Positions 1 to 8,828 of a DNA stretch of 64,000 bases are shown piece after piece (positions within the stretch are counted from its first letter, which is position 1; every line of letters begins with the position of its first letter). The DNA comes from DATAZK01 sp963711145 (lineage in GTDB: Bacteria > Actinomycetota > Actinomycetes > Frankiales > Frankiaceae): NCBI GenBank assembly GCA_963711145.1, contig CAVQDA010000008.1, positions 806,001 to 870,000 of the forward strand, read 5' to 3'. The notes beneath the pieces were generated by a model, which worked only from the letters and a program-made list of their open reading frames with translations, made no database searches and was not told the origin of the DNA. A program made the translations under genes and the position numbers.

Positions 1-1536
1 GTGCTCGCTGTCGTGCTCGTCGCCCGGGCCGCGATCGCGTACGGCGGCGAGGCTTTGGCGCTGCGCGCGGCCGCGAAAACCAAGTCGCAGCTGCGCCGCA
101 AGCTGCTGCGACACATCGTCGATCTGGGCCCGCAGTGGCTCGGCCGACGCAGCCATGGCGAGCTCGTCGCCCTGGCCGGACGCGGACTCGATGCGCTCGA
201 CCCCTACTTCGCGCGATACCTTCCGCAGCTGGTGCTTTCGGCGATCGTGCCCGTCGCGGTGCTCGCCCGCATCGCCGGTTCGGATCTGGCGTCCGCCGTC
301 ACCATCGGCGTCACCCTCCCGCTGATCCCCATCTTCATGGCACTGATCGGCTGGCACACCCAGGCCCGTACCGAGCGCCAGTGGAAGCTGCTCAGCCGGC
401 TGGCGGGTCATTTCCTCGACGTGGTCGAGGGTTTGCCGACCCTGAAGGTCTTCGGCCGGGCGAAGGCTCAGGCGGAGACCATCCGGCGGGTGACGCAGGA
501 GCACCGGCAGGCGACCATGGCGACGCTGCGGATCACTTTCGTGTCCTCGCTCGTCCTCGAACTCATCGCCACGCTCTCCACCGCTCTGGTTGCGGTGGAG
601 GTCGGTTTGCGGCTGCTGGCGGGCAATCTCGGCTACGAGTCGGCCCTCCTGGTCCTGCTGCTGACTCCGGAGGTCTACCTTCCGCTGCGTTCGGTCGGCG
701 CCCAGTTCCACGCCGCTGCCGAAGGGGTGGCCGCGGCCGCTGACGTCCTGGACGTGCTGGACGAGGCCCTGCAGGGCCCGGCGCGGGCGGCACCGGCGGG
801 TGCGCCGAAGCGGGTCGATCTGCGCACTCAGGCCGTGCACTTCGACTGGGTGACTGTCCGCTATCCCGACCGGACCCGGCCCGCGCTCGACGGCCTCTGC
901 GCGCGTGTGGAGCCGGGCGAGCACATCGCGGTCGTCGGTCCGAGCGGGGCCGGCAAGAGCACGCTGCTCTCGCTGCTGCTCGGCTTCACCCGGCCCAGCG
1001 AAGGGGCCGTGCGCATCGGCGAGGTCGACCTGCCGGAGCTGGATCAGGAGGGGATGGCAAGCCTGCGCCGCCAGCTCGCGTGGGTGCCGCAGAATGCTCA
1101 CCTTTTCGGCGGCAGCATCGCCGACAACATTCGTCTCGGTGACCCGGAGGCCGGACAGCCGGACGTCACGCGCGCCGCCGAGCAGGCCGGGCTTTCGGCC
1201 TTGCTGGCCGCACTTCCCGAGGGGCTCGACAGCCCGGTGGGCGAGCGTGGGTCGCTGCTGTCCACGGGCCAACGCCAGCGTGTCGCCATCGCCCGGGCGC
1301 TGTTGCGCGATCCCGCCCTGCTGCTGCTGGACGAGCCGGGTGCCCATCTCGACGCGGAGACCGCCGATGAGGTGATCGCCGGTATCGCCGGCTTCGGGCA
1401 ACGCCGGACGCTGATCATCGTCACCCACGACCCGGTATGGACGGCGGGTGCCGATCGGGTGCTGCGCCTGGAAAGCGGCCGGCTGGCCGGCTCGCGGCGC
1501 GCCCTGGTCGGAGCGGGCGCAGGAGCCGGCCGATGA
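1..1536 (+). CDS. cydD: Thiol exporter ABC subunit CydD (5' truncated by window edge)
   Basis: ABC half-transporter, the CydD partner of the CydDC heterodimer that exports cysteine/glutathione and is needed for cytochrome bd assembly in the inner membrane. The visible 511 residues hold most of the membrane domain, then a nucleotide-binding domain with Walker A GPSGAGKS near residue 313, signature LSTGQRQR near 419 and Walker B LLLLDEP near 440. Family members are about 50-60 residues longer at the N-terminus, so the true start lies outside the window even though base 1 is a GTG. Its TGA overlaps the ATG of cydC. Family assignment rests on the pairing and the domain layout; the cydAB genes would be expected upstream. 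Confidence 0.9.
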   Translation: MLAVVLVARAAIAYGGEALALRAAAKTKSQLRRKLLRHIVDLGPQWLGRRSHGELVALAGRGLDALDPYFARYLPQLVLSAIVPVAVLARIAGSDLASAVTIGVTLPLIPIFMALIGWHTQARTERQWKLLSRLAGHFLDVVEGLPTLKVFGRAKAQAETIRRVTQEHRQATMATLRITFVSSLVLELIATLSTALVAVEVGLRLLAGNLGYESALLVLLLTPEVYLPLRSVGAQFHAAAEGVAAAADVLDVLDEALQGPARAAPAGAPKRVDLRTQAVHFDWVTVRYPDRTRPALDGLCARVEPGEHIAVVGPSGAGKSTLLSLLLGFTRPSEGAVRIGEVDLPELDQEGMASLRRQLAWVPQNAHLFGGSIADNIRLGDPEAGQPDVTRAAEQAGLSALLAALPEGLDSPVGERGSLLSTGQRQRVAIARALLRDPALLLLDEPGAHLDAETADEVIAGIAGFGQRRTLIIVTHDPVWTAGADRVLRLESGRLAGSRRALVGAGAGAGR

Positions 1537-3245
1537 GCACCGTGCTGGCTCCTTCGAGCAACCCGGCCGCACCGTTACGCCGGATGCTCGCGCTGGCCCG
1601 CCCGCTACGCGCGACCCTCGTCGTGGCCGTGGTCGCCGGTGTCCTCGGCGTGGGCTGTGCGGTCGCGCTGCTCGGTGTCTCCGGGTTCCTCATCGCCCGC
1701 GCGTCCGAGCACCCGAGCGAGGTGGCCCTGGCGGTCGCGGTGGTCGGCGTGCGGACGTTCGGTATCGGCCGCGGCATCTTCCGCTACGTCGAGCGCCTCG
1801 CCAGCCACGACGCCGCGTTCCGGGTGCTCGCCGACTTGCGCGTCGCCGTCTACGAGCGGCTCGCGCGCATTGCCGGCTCGGGTTATCGCCAGCTGCGCAG
1901 CGGGGATCTGGTCTCGCGCCTGGTCTCTGACGTCGACGGCGTGCAGGAGGTGTTCGTCCGCGGGCTGACGCCTCCGCTGGTCGCGATCGGCGTGGGCGGC
2001 GGTACGGTCATCGCCGCGACGGCCATCTTCAGTCCGGCGGGTGCCGCGCTCGCTGTCGGCCTGCTGTGCGCCGGGGTGGCGGTGCCATGGGTGACCGCGA
2101 TGCTGGCTCAGCGCTCCGATGCCCGGCTGGCCGCGGCCCGCGGTGAGCTGACGGCTCGCGCCGGTGACGTGGTGGCGGGCGCCGCCGAACTCGTGGCCTA
2201 CGGCGCCGATACGGCTGCCATCGCGTCGTTCGATGCCGCCGATGACCGGCTCACCCGGCTGACCCGCCGGTCGGCTGTGGCCGCCGCCGTCAGCTCCGGT
2301 CTGAGCACCCTTGCGGTCGGGGCCACGGTATGGGGGATGCTGCTGCTGTCGGTGGCCGCCCAGCACGGCGGCCATCTCAGCCGGGTCGCGCTCGCCGCCG
2401 TCGTGCTCACCGGGCTGGCGGCGTTCGAAGCGACCGGACCGCTCAGTGCGGCCGCGCAGCAGATGGCCGCCGCGCGGGCCAGCGCCCGGCGCATCTTCGA
2501 GGTGATCGACCTTCCCGACCCGGTGACCGAACCGGCCGATCCGCTGCCCGTCCCCGCGGGGCCCGTGCACCTGAGGGTTCATGACGCCCGGATGCGTTAC
2601 GCGCCCGACGCTCCCTTCGCACTGGACGGCGTGAGCCTGGACGTTCCGGCGGGCCACCACGTCGCGCTGCTGGGGCGCTCCGGCGCCGGCAAGAGCACGC
2701 TCGTCACCGCGCTCACCAGAATGCGTGATCTGGACGGCGGGGACATCACGTTGAACGGCATCTCCGTCACGCGTTTCACGAGCGACGACGTGCGGCGAGT
2801 GGTCGGCGGTTGCCTGGCAGACCCGTACCTGTTCGACTCAACGATCCGGGAGAACATCCGCCTGGCCCGCCCGGATGCCTCACAGCAGGAGCTTGACGAC
2901 GTCGCCGCCCGCGCTCGGCTGCTCGGCTGGATCCAGTCACTCCCGCTGGGATGGGATACGCCGGTGGGCGCCCACGGCTCGTCGGTCTCCGGCGGGCAGC
3001 GCCAGCGCATCGCTCTCGCGCGGGCCTTGCTCGCCGACCCCGCCGTCATGATCCTGGACGAGCCGACGGCACACCTCGATCAGGCCACCGGCGACGCGCT
3101 CATGGACGATGTCCGCCGTGCCACGCGCGGGCGCACACTGCTGCTGATCACGCACGATCGCCGCCACGCCGCCGGCTTCGACGAGGTCGTCGTCCTCGAG
3201 AACGGCCGCCGCGTGCCGTCAGCAGCGGCTCTCGCTCAGACGTAA
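1533..3245 (+). CDS. cydC: Thiol exporter ABC subunit CydC
   Basis: Second half of the CydDC heterodimeric exporter, 570 residues. The start is the ATG at 1533, overlapping the cydD stop as ATGA, which shows translational coupling. An ABC-transporter membrane domain occupies roughly the first 330 residues. The ATPase domain has Walker A GRSGAGKS near residue 380, signature VSGGQRQR near 485 and Walker B VMILDEPTAHLD near 505. Membrane-located; exports reduced thiols to the periplasmic side and supports haem-bd oxidase assembly in the known family. It ends 6 bp from a convergent gene, leaving almost no room for a terminator. Confidence 0.92.
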   Translation: MSTVLAPSSNPAAPLRRMLALARPLRATLVVAVVAGVLGVGCAVALLGVSGFLIARASEHPSEVALAVAVVGVRTFGIGRGIFRYVERLASHDAAFRVLADLRVAVYERLARIAGSGYRQLRSGDLVSRLVSDVDGVQEVFVRGLTPPLVAIGVGGGTVIAATAIFSPAGAALAVGLLCAGVAVPWVTAMLAQRSDARLAAARGELTARAGDVVAGAAELVAYGADTAAIASFDAADDRLTRLTRRSAVAAAVSSGLSTLAVGATVWGMLLLSVAAQHGGHLSRVALAAVVLTGLAAFEATGPLSAAAQQMAAARASARRIFEVIDLPDPVTEPADPLPVPAGPVHLRVHDARMRYAPDAPFALDGVSLDVPAGHHVALLGRSGAGKSTLVTALTRMRDLDGGDITLNGISVTRFTSDDVRRVVGGCLADPYLFDSTIRENIRLARPDASQQELDDVAARARLLGWIQSLPLGWDTPVGAHGSSVSGGQRQRIALARALLADPAVMILDEPTAHLDQATGDALMDDVRRATRGRTLLLITHDRRHAAGFDEVVVLENGRRVPSAAALAQT

Positions 3246-3251
3246 TCGGCG

Positions 3252-3710
3252 TCAGAGGTAGGCGGCGGCTTCGAAGAAGTCGGTGAGGCCACCCGGGGTC
3301 AGCCGGCGTCCCGAGACGTAGTACGGGATGATCCGCATCCAGTGATCGTGCTCTCCGGGAGCCCAGGGCTTGGGCGCAGCAGCCTTCGTACGGTCGACCA
3401 CCTCGTCGCCGTGTGCGGAGGTGACTTCCTCGGCCAGTCCCTTCACCAGGACGCTCCAGCCGGCGTGCGTCACCTCATCGATCTGGTCGACCTCGAACGT
3501 GATGTTCGCGTGCATGGCGTACGAGTGCTTCGTGCCGCTGCCGGTGCGGATGACGATCACGTCGCGGTCGAGGGCGTAATTCACCGGCAGGACCAGGGGA
3601 TAGTGCTCGGCGATGACCCCGAGCCGGCCGACCTGCCGGGTCGCCAGCAGAGCCATGCACTCGTCGTGTGAGAGTTCCAGCAGCTTCGGTTCGGCAGGAT
3701 GGTCATTCAT
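3252..3710 (-). CDS. Pyridoxamine 5'-phosphate oxidase family flavin/F420-binding protein
   Basis: A 152-residue split-barrel protein of the PNPOx-like superfamily. The N-terminal pattern LLATRQVGRLGVI followed by a PLVLPVNYAL strand and an IRTGSGTKHSY segment is typical of small actinobacterial PPOX-type proteins that bind FMN, F420 or haem and reduce or bind small molecules. The ATG at 3710 is preceded by GGGAG about 8 bases upstream. The upstream small frame on the same strand overlaps by 8 bases. Substrate unknown; the class is clear but the cofactor cannot be told from sequence. Confidence 0.85.
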   Translation of the reverse strand: MNDHPAEPKLLELSHDECMALLATRQVGRLGVIAEHYPLVLPVNYALDRDVIVIRTGSGTKHSYAMHANITFEVDQIDEVTHAGWSVLVKGLAEEVTSAHGDEVVDRTKAAAPKPWAPGEHDHWMRIIPYYVSGRRLTPGGLTDFFEAAAYL

Positions 3711-3996
3711 CGTCGCTCCCTCGTTCCCACGTGCTCACCACTAGTCGATGCAGACCGAATCGCGAGGGGTCCGGGCCGCAGCACCAGTCGCCGCTTGGCT
3801 CGAACTCGTCGCCCTGAAAGGTCAACGTGGATCGCGATGCGGCGTCCTCGGCCCAGGCGATCCGCCCGACGTCGAGCCCAGCGGGCAGCCCGAGGCTGGT
3901 ATCCCGATCCAGCTCGATCAATCCATGCTCCGCGCCGGCGGCCAGGCCTTCACTGTCGGACCCGGCCAGGCGCACGAGCCCGGAGTGCTCCTTCAC
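3703..3996 (-). CDS. Hypothetical protein (97 aa), possibly co-transcribed with the PPOX gene
   Basis: An open frame that ends inside the first codons of the downstream PPOX gene (8-base overlap). Its composition is protein-like (for example GLVRLAGSDSEGLAAGAEHG and STLTFQGDEFEPSG) and it has no membrane segment. I recognise no family. It could be a small regulator or accessory protein translated with its neighbour, or a chance open frame in high-GC DNA; the overlap and strand agreement mildly favour a real gene. Confidence 0.4.
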   Translation of the reverse strand: MKEHSGLVRLAGSDSEGLAAGAEHGLIELDRDTSLGLPAGLDVGRIAWAEDAASRSTLTFQGDEFEPSGDWCCGPDPSRFGLHRLVVSTWERGSDDE

Positions 3997-4145
3997 CCCT
4001 CCAGCATCCGCCGACCGTCCGCCGGCTACGAGGGCCTTTGGCCCTACCGATCACGACCCAGCTCCCGAAATCGGCTGCTCGGTGCGGTTAGCATGACGGA
4101 CGTTGAGGGCCGTTGCGGTCCCGGGCATCATCTGCAGGAGGTGCG

Positions 4146-4676
4146 ATGGCGACCGGGAGCGACAGCGAGCAATACGGTCGGATCCTGCGCCGGATCAGCA
4201 CCCCGATGGCGGGCGATGGACACGACGGCAAGACCGCGCTGCTGGTCGGTCACGACGTGCAGGCCGCGAGCCGGGCCGCCGTTCGCTTCACCGCCGATCT
4301 CGCCGCCCGCCTCGGTGCTTACCTGCACGTGGTGCACGTGGTGGACCTGGCGGATACCCCCATCGACGCCGACTCCGCGGGGTGGGACGAGGGCGCTCGC
4401 AAGACCATGGACGCGCTGCACGAGGACGCCCGACGGCTCATCGAAGGGTTCGACATCAGCTGGACCTATCACGCCTGTCACGGCGATCCGGCGGAGCTGC
4501 TCGCCCGGGTCGCCGACGAGCACGGGGTGCTGTTCGTCGCGGTCGGCGCCACGGGACGCAATCTGACGCGCCGGCTCATGGAAGGGGGCTCGGTCTCGCG
4601 CCGGCTCCTGCGCCGCCACACCATGCCGGTACTTGTCGTTCCCGAGCAGCCCGAAACCCGCGATCCCCAGAGCTAG
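4146..4676 (+). CDS. Universal stress protein (UspA family)
   Basis: A single-domain universal stress protein of 176 residues. The start chosen is the ATG at 4146, with AGGAGG at 4136-4141 as ribosome binding site; upstream in-frame codons lack one. The N-terminal beta strand TALLVGHDVQAASRAA and the C-terminal ATP-binding loop GATGRNLTRRLMEGGSVSRR, close to the G-2x-G-9x-G(S/T) pattern, followed by MPVLVVPE, are the family hallmarks. Cytoplasmic. Such proteins bind ATP and respond to starvation, hypoxia or oxidative stress; no specific partner is indicated. Its stop shares bases with the convergent dehydrogenase gene. Confidence 0.9.
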   Translation: MATGSDSEQYGRILRRISTPMAGDGHDGKTALLVGHDVQAASRAAVRFTADLAARLGAYLHVVHVVDLADTPIDADSAGWDEGARKTMDALHEDARRLIEGFDISWTYHACHGDPAELLARVADEHGVLFVAVGATGRNLTRRLMEGGSVSRRLLRRHTMPVLVVPEQPETRDPQS

Positions 4677-5611
4677 AACTCGAGCACCAGGCGACCTCGC
4701 GTGCCGCCTGCTTCCAGCCGGCGGTGTGCCTCACTTGCGTGCTGCGCCGGGTAGACCTCGGCGACCCGCAACGTCACCTGTCCGTCCTCGACCTGCTGGC
4801 GCAGCACGTCGAGCTTCTCCCACGCCTGCAGGTAATCGCGTACCCAGATGTCATGCACGGTGATGCCGCGTCCGGGATCACCCTGCTGCCCGCGCACCAC
4901 CGCGATCGCGCCGCCGTCGCGCACGGCGCTGAATGTCGTGTCGCCGGTGATGGCGCCGTCGGCGAGGGCGTCGACCCCGTCCGGAAAGTGTTCGCGAACC
5001 AGGTCGGCGAAGCGCTTGCCGCGCTCCAGCACGAGGTCGGCTCCCAGCTGCTGCACCAGCGCGCGATCGGCTTCGCAAGCATCGGCGACGACGTACAGCC
5101 CATCGGCCTTGGCGAGCTGGACCACGTAGCCGCCGTAGCAGCCGGCGGCACCGGTGACGGCCAGCGTCTGGCCCGCCGCGAGTCCGAGCTTGTCGAGGCT
5201 GAGTCGCGCGGTGAGGGCGTTCATCGGCAGCGTGGACGCCTCGGCGTGACTGGTACCCGTTGGGGCGGCGACGACGGAGCGGGCGGGCAGCACCAGGGAG
5301 CTGGAATAGCCGCCGTGCGTGCCCGACGGTTGCACGATGGCCATCACGCGATCGCCGACGGCCAGATGCGTGACTCCCTCACCTATCTCGTCGACCACGC
5401 CGGCGGCGTCCATGCCCGGAACGTACGGCGGGGGTCCCACCTTGGCCTGCATCGGCGCGAGGGCTCCGTTGCGCTGATAGGTGTCGGTGGGGTTGACCGT
5501 CGCGGCATGCACCCGAAGGCGCACCTCACCGGCGCCGGCATGGACCTCCGGCAGCTCGATGATTTCCAAGGCTGCTGGCCCGCCATGCTGAACGATTCCG
5601 ACTGCGCGCAT
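4673..5611 (-). CDS. NADP-dependent quinone-type oxidoreductase (MDR superfamily)
   Basis: A 312-residue medium-chain dehydrogenase/reductase without the structural-zinc lobe. The N-terminal GroES-like half contains PYVPGMDAAGVVDEIGEG, and the Rossmann half contains VTGAAGCYGGYVVQLAKA, a variant of the usual AxGGVG motif. This pattern fits zinc-independent NADPH:quinone reductases or enoyl reductases. Expressed alone, converging on the stress-protein gene with a 4-base overlap. The electron acceptor is unknown. Confidence 0.85.
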   Translation of the reverse strand: MRAVGIVQHGGPAALEIIELPEVHAGAGEVRLRVHAATVNPTDTYQRNGALAPMQAKVGPPPYVPGMDAAGVVDEIGEGVTHLAVGDRVMAIVQPSGTHGGYSSSLVLPARSVVAAPTGTSHAEASTLPMNALTARLSLDKLGLAAGQTLAVTGAAGCYGGYVVQLAKADGLYVVADACEADRALVQQLGADLVLERGKRFADLVREHFPDGVDALADGAITGDTTFSAVRDGGAIAVVRGQQGDPGRGITVHDIWVRDYLQAWEKLDVLRQQVEDGQVTLRVAEVYPAQHASEAHRRLEAGGTRGRLVLEF

Positions 5612-5653
5612 GGTGTCAGCAAATCACCGAGGTGAATGCGCCGCAGGCGGGCA

Positions 5654-6394
5654 CTACCCGCTGGGGCCGAACCGCTCGACGCGCACGCTCTGGGCCGGCA
5701 CCCCTTCATCGAGCAGCATCATGCTGGCAGCCTCGGCGAACGCGTGGGAACCGCAGACGTAGCAGGTGGTGTCGGCGCGTACCAGCGGCCGCAGCTCGGC
5801 AGGTGCCAGCCGCCCGCCGGGCCGTCCGGCTGCCGTGGCCTCCCGGGTCAGGACGACGAGGGCGCCCGCGGCCTCCAGCTCGTCGGCGTAGGGCAGGTCG
5901 GCCCGCGTGCGTGCCGAAGCGGCGAGCTGGAGCAGGCTTTGCCGGCCGACGTGCGCGGCGTGGCGGAGCATGGAGATGAGCGGCACGACCCCGGATCCCC
6001 CTCCGAGCCCGAGCGCCGGACGCTCGGCGTTCCAGACGAACCATCCGCCGATCGGCCCGCGGATGTCCAACTCGTCACCGGGCTGGACGACATCGGCGAG
6101 GAAGGTCGACACCTCACCGTCCTCGAGGCGCTCGACGTAGAACTCCAGCAGGGGATCGGAGGCCGGGGAGGCCAGCGAGTACGAGCGCTGCGCGACGTAA
6201 CCGTCCTGGGCCATCAGCCGGATCGTGTAGTGCTGACCGGGAAGGTGATCGACGCGATCGGGCACCTCCAGGCGGAGGATGACCGCGCGCGGGTTGGGGT
6301 GGCTGACGCTGCGGACGGTGGCACGCCGCATCCCTCCTGCGGGCGCGCGCAGGCCGGGTGTCGCGGGTAAGGGCTGAATCAGCGGTTCAGTCAC
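5654..6394 (-). CDS. FAD-binding oxidoreductase (ferredoxin reductase type)
   Basis: A 246-residue flavoprotein reductase. The FAD-binding barrel carries QRSYSLAS (the RxYS flavin motif) and the NAD(P) domain carries GGGSGVVPLISM and a C-terminal CGSHAFAEAA. No iron-sulfur domain is present. The GTG at 6394 is chosen because it overlaps the stop of the molybdopterin gene upstream by 8 bases; an open frame extends further but into that gene. The pair matches the common actinobacterial arrangement of a sulfite-oxidase-like molybdoenzyme with a dedicated flavin reductase that supplies electrons. Confidence 0.88.
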   Translation of the reverse strand: MTEPLIQPLPATPGLRAPAGGMRRATVRSVSHPNPRAVILRLEVPDRVDHLPGQHYTIRLMAQDGYVAQRSYSLASPASDPLLEFYVERLEDGEVSTFLADVVQPGDELDIRGPIGGWFVWNAERPALGLGGGSGVVPLISMLRHAAHVGRQSLLQLAASARTRADLPYADELEAAGALVVLTREATAAGRPGGRLAPAELRPLVRADTTCYVCGSHAFAEAASMMLLDEGVPAQSVRVERFGPSG

Positions 6395-6998
6395 CCTGAT
6401 ACCGCTGCTCGCGCCAGGGGTCGCCGAGGTCGTGGTAGCCATTGCGCTCCCAGAAGCCCTGCTCGTCGTGATCGAGCAGGGTCAGCTGGGTGACCCACTT
6501 GGCGCTCTTCCAGAAGTAAAGGTGCGGCACCAGGAGCCGCACCGGACCGCCGTGGTCGCGGGGGAGCGGCCGCCCCTCGTGCGTCCAGACGATCCAGGCC
6601 TGCCCGCCCCGGATGTGCTCCAGTGGCAGGTTGGTGGTGTAGCCGGTGGTAGAGGTGGCGAGCACATGGGTCGCCTGCGGCAGCGGTTGTACGACCTCGA
6701 GCAAGACGTCGATGCTCACCCCGCCGAAGCTCGTGTCGAACTTCGACCACGTGGTGACGCAGTGGATGTCACCCCGGTACTCCGACTGCGGCAGGGCGTG
6801 CATCTCCTGCCAGGTCCACGTGTGCGGCCCCGCCACGAGCCCGTCGACAGTCATCGTCCAGCGTTCGGGATCGAGCCTCGGGGTCACCTCGGCGGTCAGG
6901 ACGGGAAAGTCCTTGCCGACGTCGTACTGGCCCGGGGGCAGTCGCGGGTCGCGCTCAGCATGCCGCCGCCCCAGGAATCCGCGCGTGGGTCCGGTCAT
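6387..6998 (-). CDS. Sulfite-oxidase-like molybdopterin oxidoreductase
   Basis: A single-domain oxidoreductase molybdopterin-binding protein of 203 residues from the ATG at 6998. The probable molybdenum-ligand cysteine is in DIHCVTTWSKFD near residue 80, and the closing part (HLYFWKSAKWV) is typical of the family. There is no Tat or Sec signal, so this is the cytoplasmic type rather than exported MsrP/YedY. It is translated just ahead of and overlaps an FAD reductase, its likely electron donor. Substrate unknown; sulfite or an organic sulfoxide/N-oxide is possible. Confidence 0.88.
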   Translation of the reverse strand: MTGPTRGFLGRRHAERDPRLPPGQYDVGKDFPVLTAEVTPRLDPERWTMTVDGLVAGPHTWTWQEMHALPQSEYRGDIHCVTTWSKFDTSFGGVSIDVLLEVVQPLPQATHVLATSTTGYTTNLPLEHIRGGQAWIVWTHEGRPLPRDHGGPVRLLVPHLYFWKSAKWVTQLTLLDHDEQGFWERNGYHDLGDPWREQRYQGD

Positions 6999-7045
6999 CG
7001 TGTGATCGTGGCACGGCTGGGCGAGCCCGCACAGGTCCCTGGGAG

Positions 7046-7165
7046 TCAATGGCCAGAGTCAACGGGCCGCCGAAGCCGGCCCGTCACGATCTGATGTCCG
7101 GTGTCATGCGCCCACAGCGCGTGCATCGCGCCGAGCACCCCGCTGCCGACCGCGATGACTCTCAT
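7046..7165 (-). pseudogene. N-terminal remnant of an FAD-dependent oxidoreductase
   Basis: A 39-codon frame opening at ATG 7165 reads MRVIAVGSGVLGAMHALWA, which is the dinucleotide-binding start (GxGxxGxxxA) of FAD-dependent amine-oxidase-like oxidoreductases. The homology fades after about 27 codons and the frame stops at 7046, just upstream of the molybdopterin gene. It is best read as a residual 5' fragment left by a deletion. It could still be translated as a tiny peptide, but not as a working enzyme. Confidence 0.5.
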
Positions 7166-7263
7166 AGCTGCGCATTACAGAGCCGCCACCGCTGCGCCAG
7201 CCAAACACCACACGCCCAGCGCGTAACGCTCAGGTGAAGTGATGTGCCTGCGAGACTGCAGCG

Positions 7264-7899
7264 GTGACGACAACGGACGCGAGCTGGACGGTGGTTGCCG
7301 GCCCGGATCAGCTGCGGGAGCTGGTGGGCACGCCGACGCAGAGCGCCGCCGACAAGGTGCGCACCTCGCTGCACGACATCGACCGTGCCTGGCTGGCGGC
7401 TTCGCCGTTCTGCCTGATCGCGACGGCGGGCGCAGACGGCAGCTGCGACGTGAGCCCCAAAGGCGACCCGCCCGGTTTCACTCACGTCCTCGACGATCGG
7501 ACCATCGCCATCCCTGATCGCCCCGGCAACCGGCGGGTCGACGGTTTCCGTAACGTGCTCGCCAACCCTCAGGTCGGGCTCATCTTCCTGGTTCCCGGGC
7601 GCAGTGACACGCTGCGCGTCAATGGCAGTGCCCAGCTGGTGTCCGACGCGCCGTTCTTCGACGACATGGTCGTCAAGGGCCACCGTCCACGCTTGGCGCT
7701 CGTCGTGCGCGTGGATGAGGTCTTCTCCCACTGCTCCAAGGCATTTCTGCGCTCGACGCTCTGGGATCCGGCCACCTGGGCGCCAGGTGCGCTCCCGTCG
7801 CGCGCGCAGATTGCCCGGGCCCTGGAGCGCCCCGGAGAATCCCTCGAAGCACTCGAGGACTACTACGGCCCCTCCTACGCGGAGCGGCTCTACACCTGA
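7264..7899 (+). CDS. PPOX-type FMN-dependent flavoprotein (MSMEG_1061-like)
   Basis: A 211-residue split-barrel flavoprotein. SPFCLIATAGADGSCDVSPKGDPPGF followed by a PGNRRVDGFRNVL strand is the signature of the pyridoxamine-phosphate-oxidase-like subfamily typified by MSMEG_1061 in mycobacteria. The GTG at 7264 is the plausible start. Cytoplasmic and probably FMN-dependent; the reaction is not established. It stands alone, and a strong stem-loop lies between it and the convergent pirin gene. Confidence 0.85.
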   Translation: MTTTDASWTVVAGPDQLRELVGTPTQSAADKVRTSLHDIDRAWLAASPFCLIATAGADGSCDVSPKGDPPGFTHVLDDRTIAIPDRPGNRRVDGFRNVLANPQVGLIFLVPGRSDTLRVNGSAQLVSDAPFFDDMVVKGHRPRLALVVRVDEVFSHCSKAFLRSTLWDPATWAPGALPSRAQIARALERPGESLEALEDYYGPSYAERLYT

Positions 7900-7921
7900 G
7901 ACAGCGACGCAGCCCCGTCCG

Positions 7922-7963
7922 ACCCCGCCCACCCGCCCCGCGGCCACCACCGTTAGGCGGGGT
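7922..7963. terminator. Stem-loop between convergent genes
   Basis: ACCCCGCC at 7922-7929 pairs perfectly with GGCGGGGT at 7956-7963, within an almost pure G/C tract of 80 bp between two convergent stops. It can serve as a terminator in both directions; no T-run follows, as is common in high-GC genomes. Confidence 0.5.
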
Positions 7964-7980
7964 GGCGAGGCGGGGCGGGA

Positions 7981-8751
7981 TCATGCCGCGAGGGTGGCGT
8001 GCATCTCCCAGACGAGGATCTCGGCGGGCTCGCCGGCGGTGACCCGCTGGCCGCCTGAGGCGGTGAAGCGCACAGCATCGCCGGCCGACAGCGGCCCGGC
8101 GCCCTCGAGCGTGACCGATCCGCGGGGGACGAACAGGTGCAGGTACGGGGCCTCGGGCAGTTCCACGCTCTGGCCCGCGTCCAGCCGGGCGGCGTAGAGG
8201 GCCGCGTACCGGTTGTTGATGCGGATCGCGGCGGCGCCGTCGTGCTTGCTCATTCCGGACGCGACGGGTACCAGCGAGCCCGACAGCAGCTCACCGTCGA
8301 TCTCCAGCTGCTCATAGCCGGGGGTCAGGCCGCCCTCGTCCGGGACGACCCACATCTGCACGAAGTGGACGGGCTCGGAATGCTCCGGCCCGCCGGAGAC
8401 GCGCCAGGAGTCGTTCTTCTCCGAGTGCAGGATCCCGGTGCCCGCGCTCATGCGCTGGGCGAGCCCGGGATAGATCACTCCGGAGGTGCCGGTCGAGTCC
8501 TGGTGGACCAGCGAACCCGAAAGCACCCACGTCACGATCTCCATGTCGCGGTGAGGATGCGTCTCGAAGCCGGTGCCCGGGTCGACCCGGTCGTCGTTGT
8601 TGACCAGCAGCAGGCCGTGGTGGGTGTTCGCGGCGTCGTAGTGGCTGCCGAACGAGAACGAGTGCTTCGAATCAAGCCACGAAATCTTCGTCTTCGGCCG
8701 CGCGCCGGCGGGGCGGACGTCGATCCGTGGGGTCAGCAATGAGCTGGTCAC
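7981..8751 (-). CDS. Pirin family bicupin protein (YhaK-like)
   Basis: A 256-residue pirin. The metal-binding N-terminal cupin shows HPHRDMEIVTWVLSG, followed by HQDS and an EHSEPVHFVQMWV strand, giving the expected His/Glu ligand set. The start is the GTG at 8751, with GGAGG about 8 bases upstream. Pirins of this short type are cytosolic iron/metal proteins, some with quercetin dioxygenase activity or redox-sensing roles. A second, longer pirin lies 1.2 kb away beyond the YceI and MarR genes. Confidence 0.88.
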   Translation of the reverse strand: MTSSLLTPRIDVRPAGARPKTKISWLDSKHSFSFGSHYDAANTHHGLLLVNNDDRVDPGTGFETHPHRDMEIVTWVLSGSLVHQDSTGTSGVIYPGLAQRMSAGTGILHSEKNDSWRVSGGPEHSEPVHFVQMWVVPDEGGLTPGYEQLEIDGELLSGSLVPVASGMSKHDGAAAIRINNRYAALYAARLDAGQSVELPEAPYLHLFVPRGSVTLEGAGPLSAGDAVRFTASGGQRVTAGEPAEILVWEMHATLAA

Positions 8752-8777
8752 GTCAGTACCTCCAGCGGGTCAGGGCA

Positions 8778-8820
8778 CCGGCACTGCCCGCGTACCCGGC
8801 GGGCGCGCGGGCAGTGCCGG
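8778..8820 (-). terminator. Strong intrinsic-type terminator of the YceI gene
   Basis: CCGGCACTGCCCGCG at 8778-8792 and its perfect complement CGCGGGCAGTGCCGG at 8806-8820 form a 15-bp stem with a 13-base loop, 9 bases after the YceI stop. No T-run follows. It separates YceI from the pirin gene downstream on the same strand. Confidence 0.75.
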
Positions 8821-8828
8821 CGTGGAAC

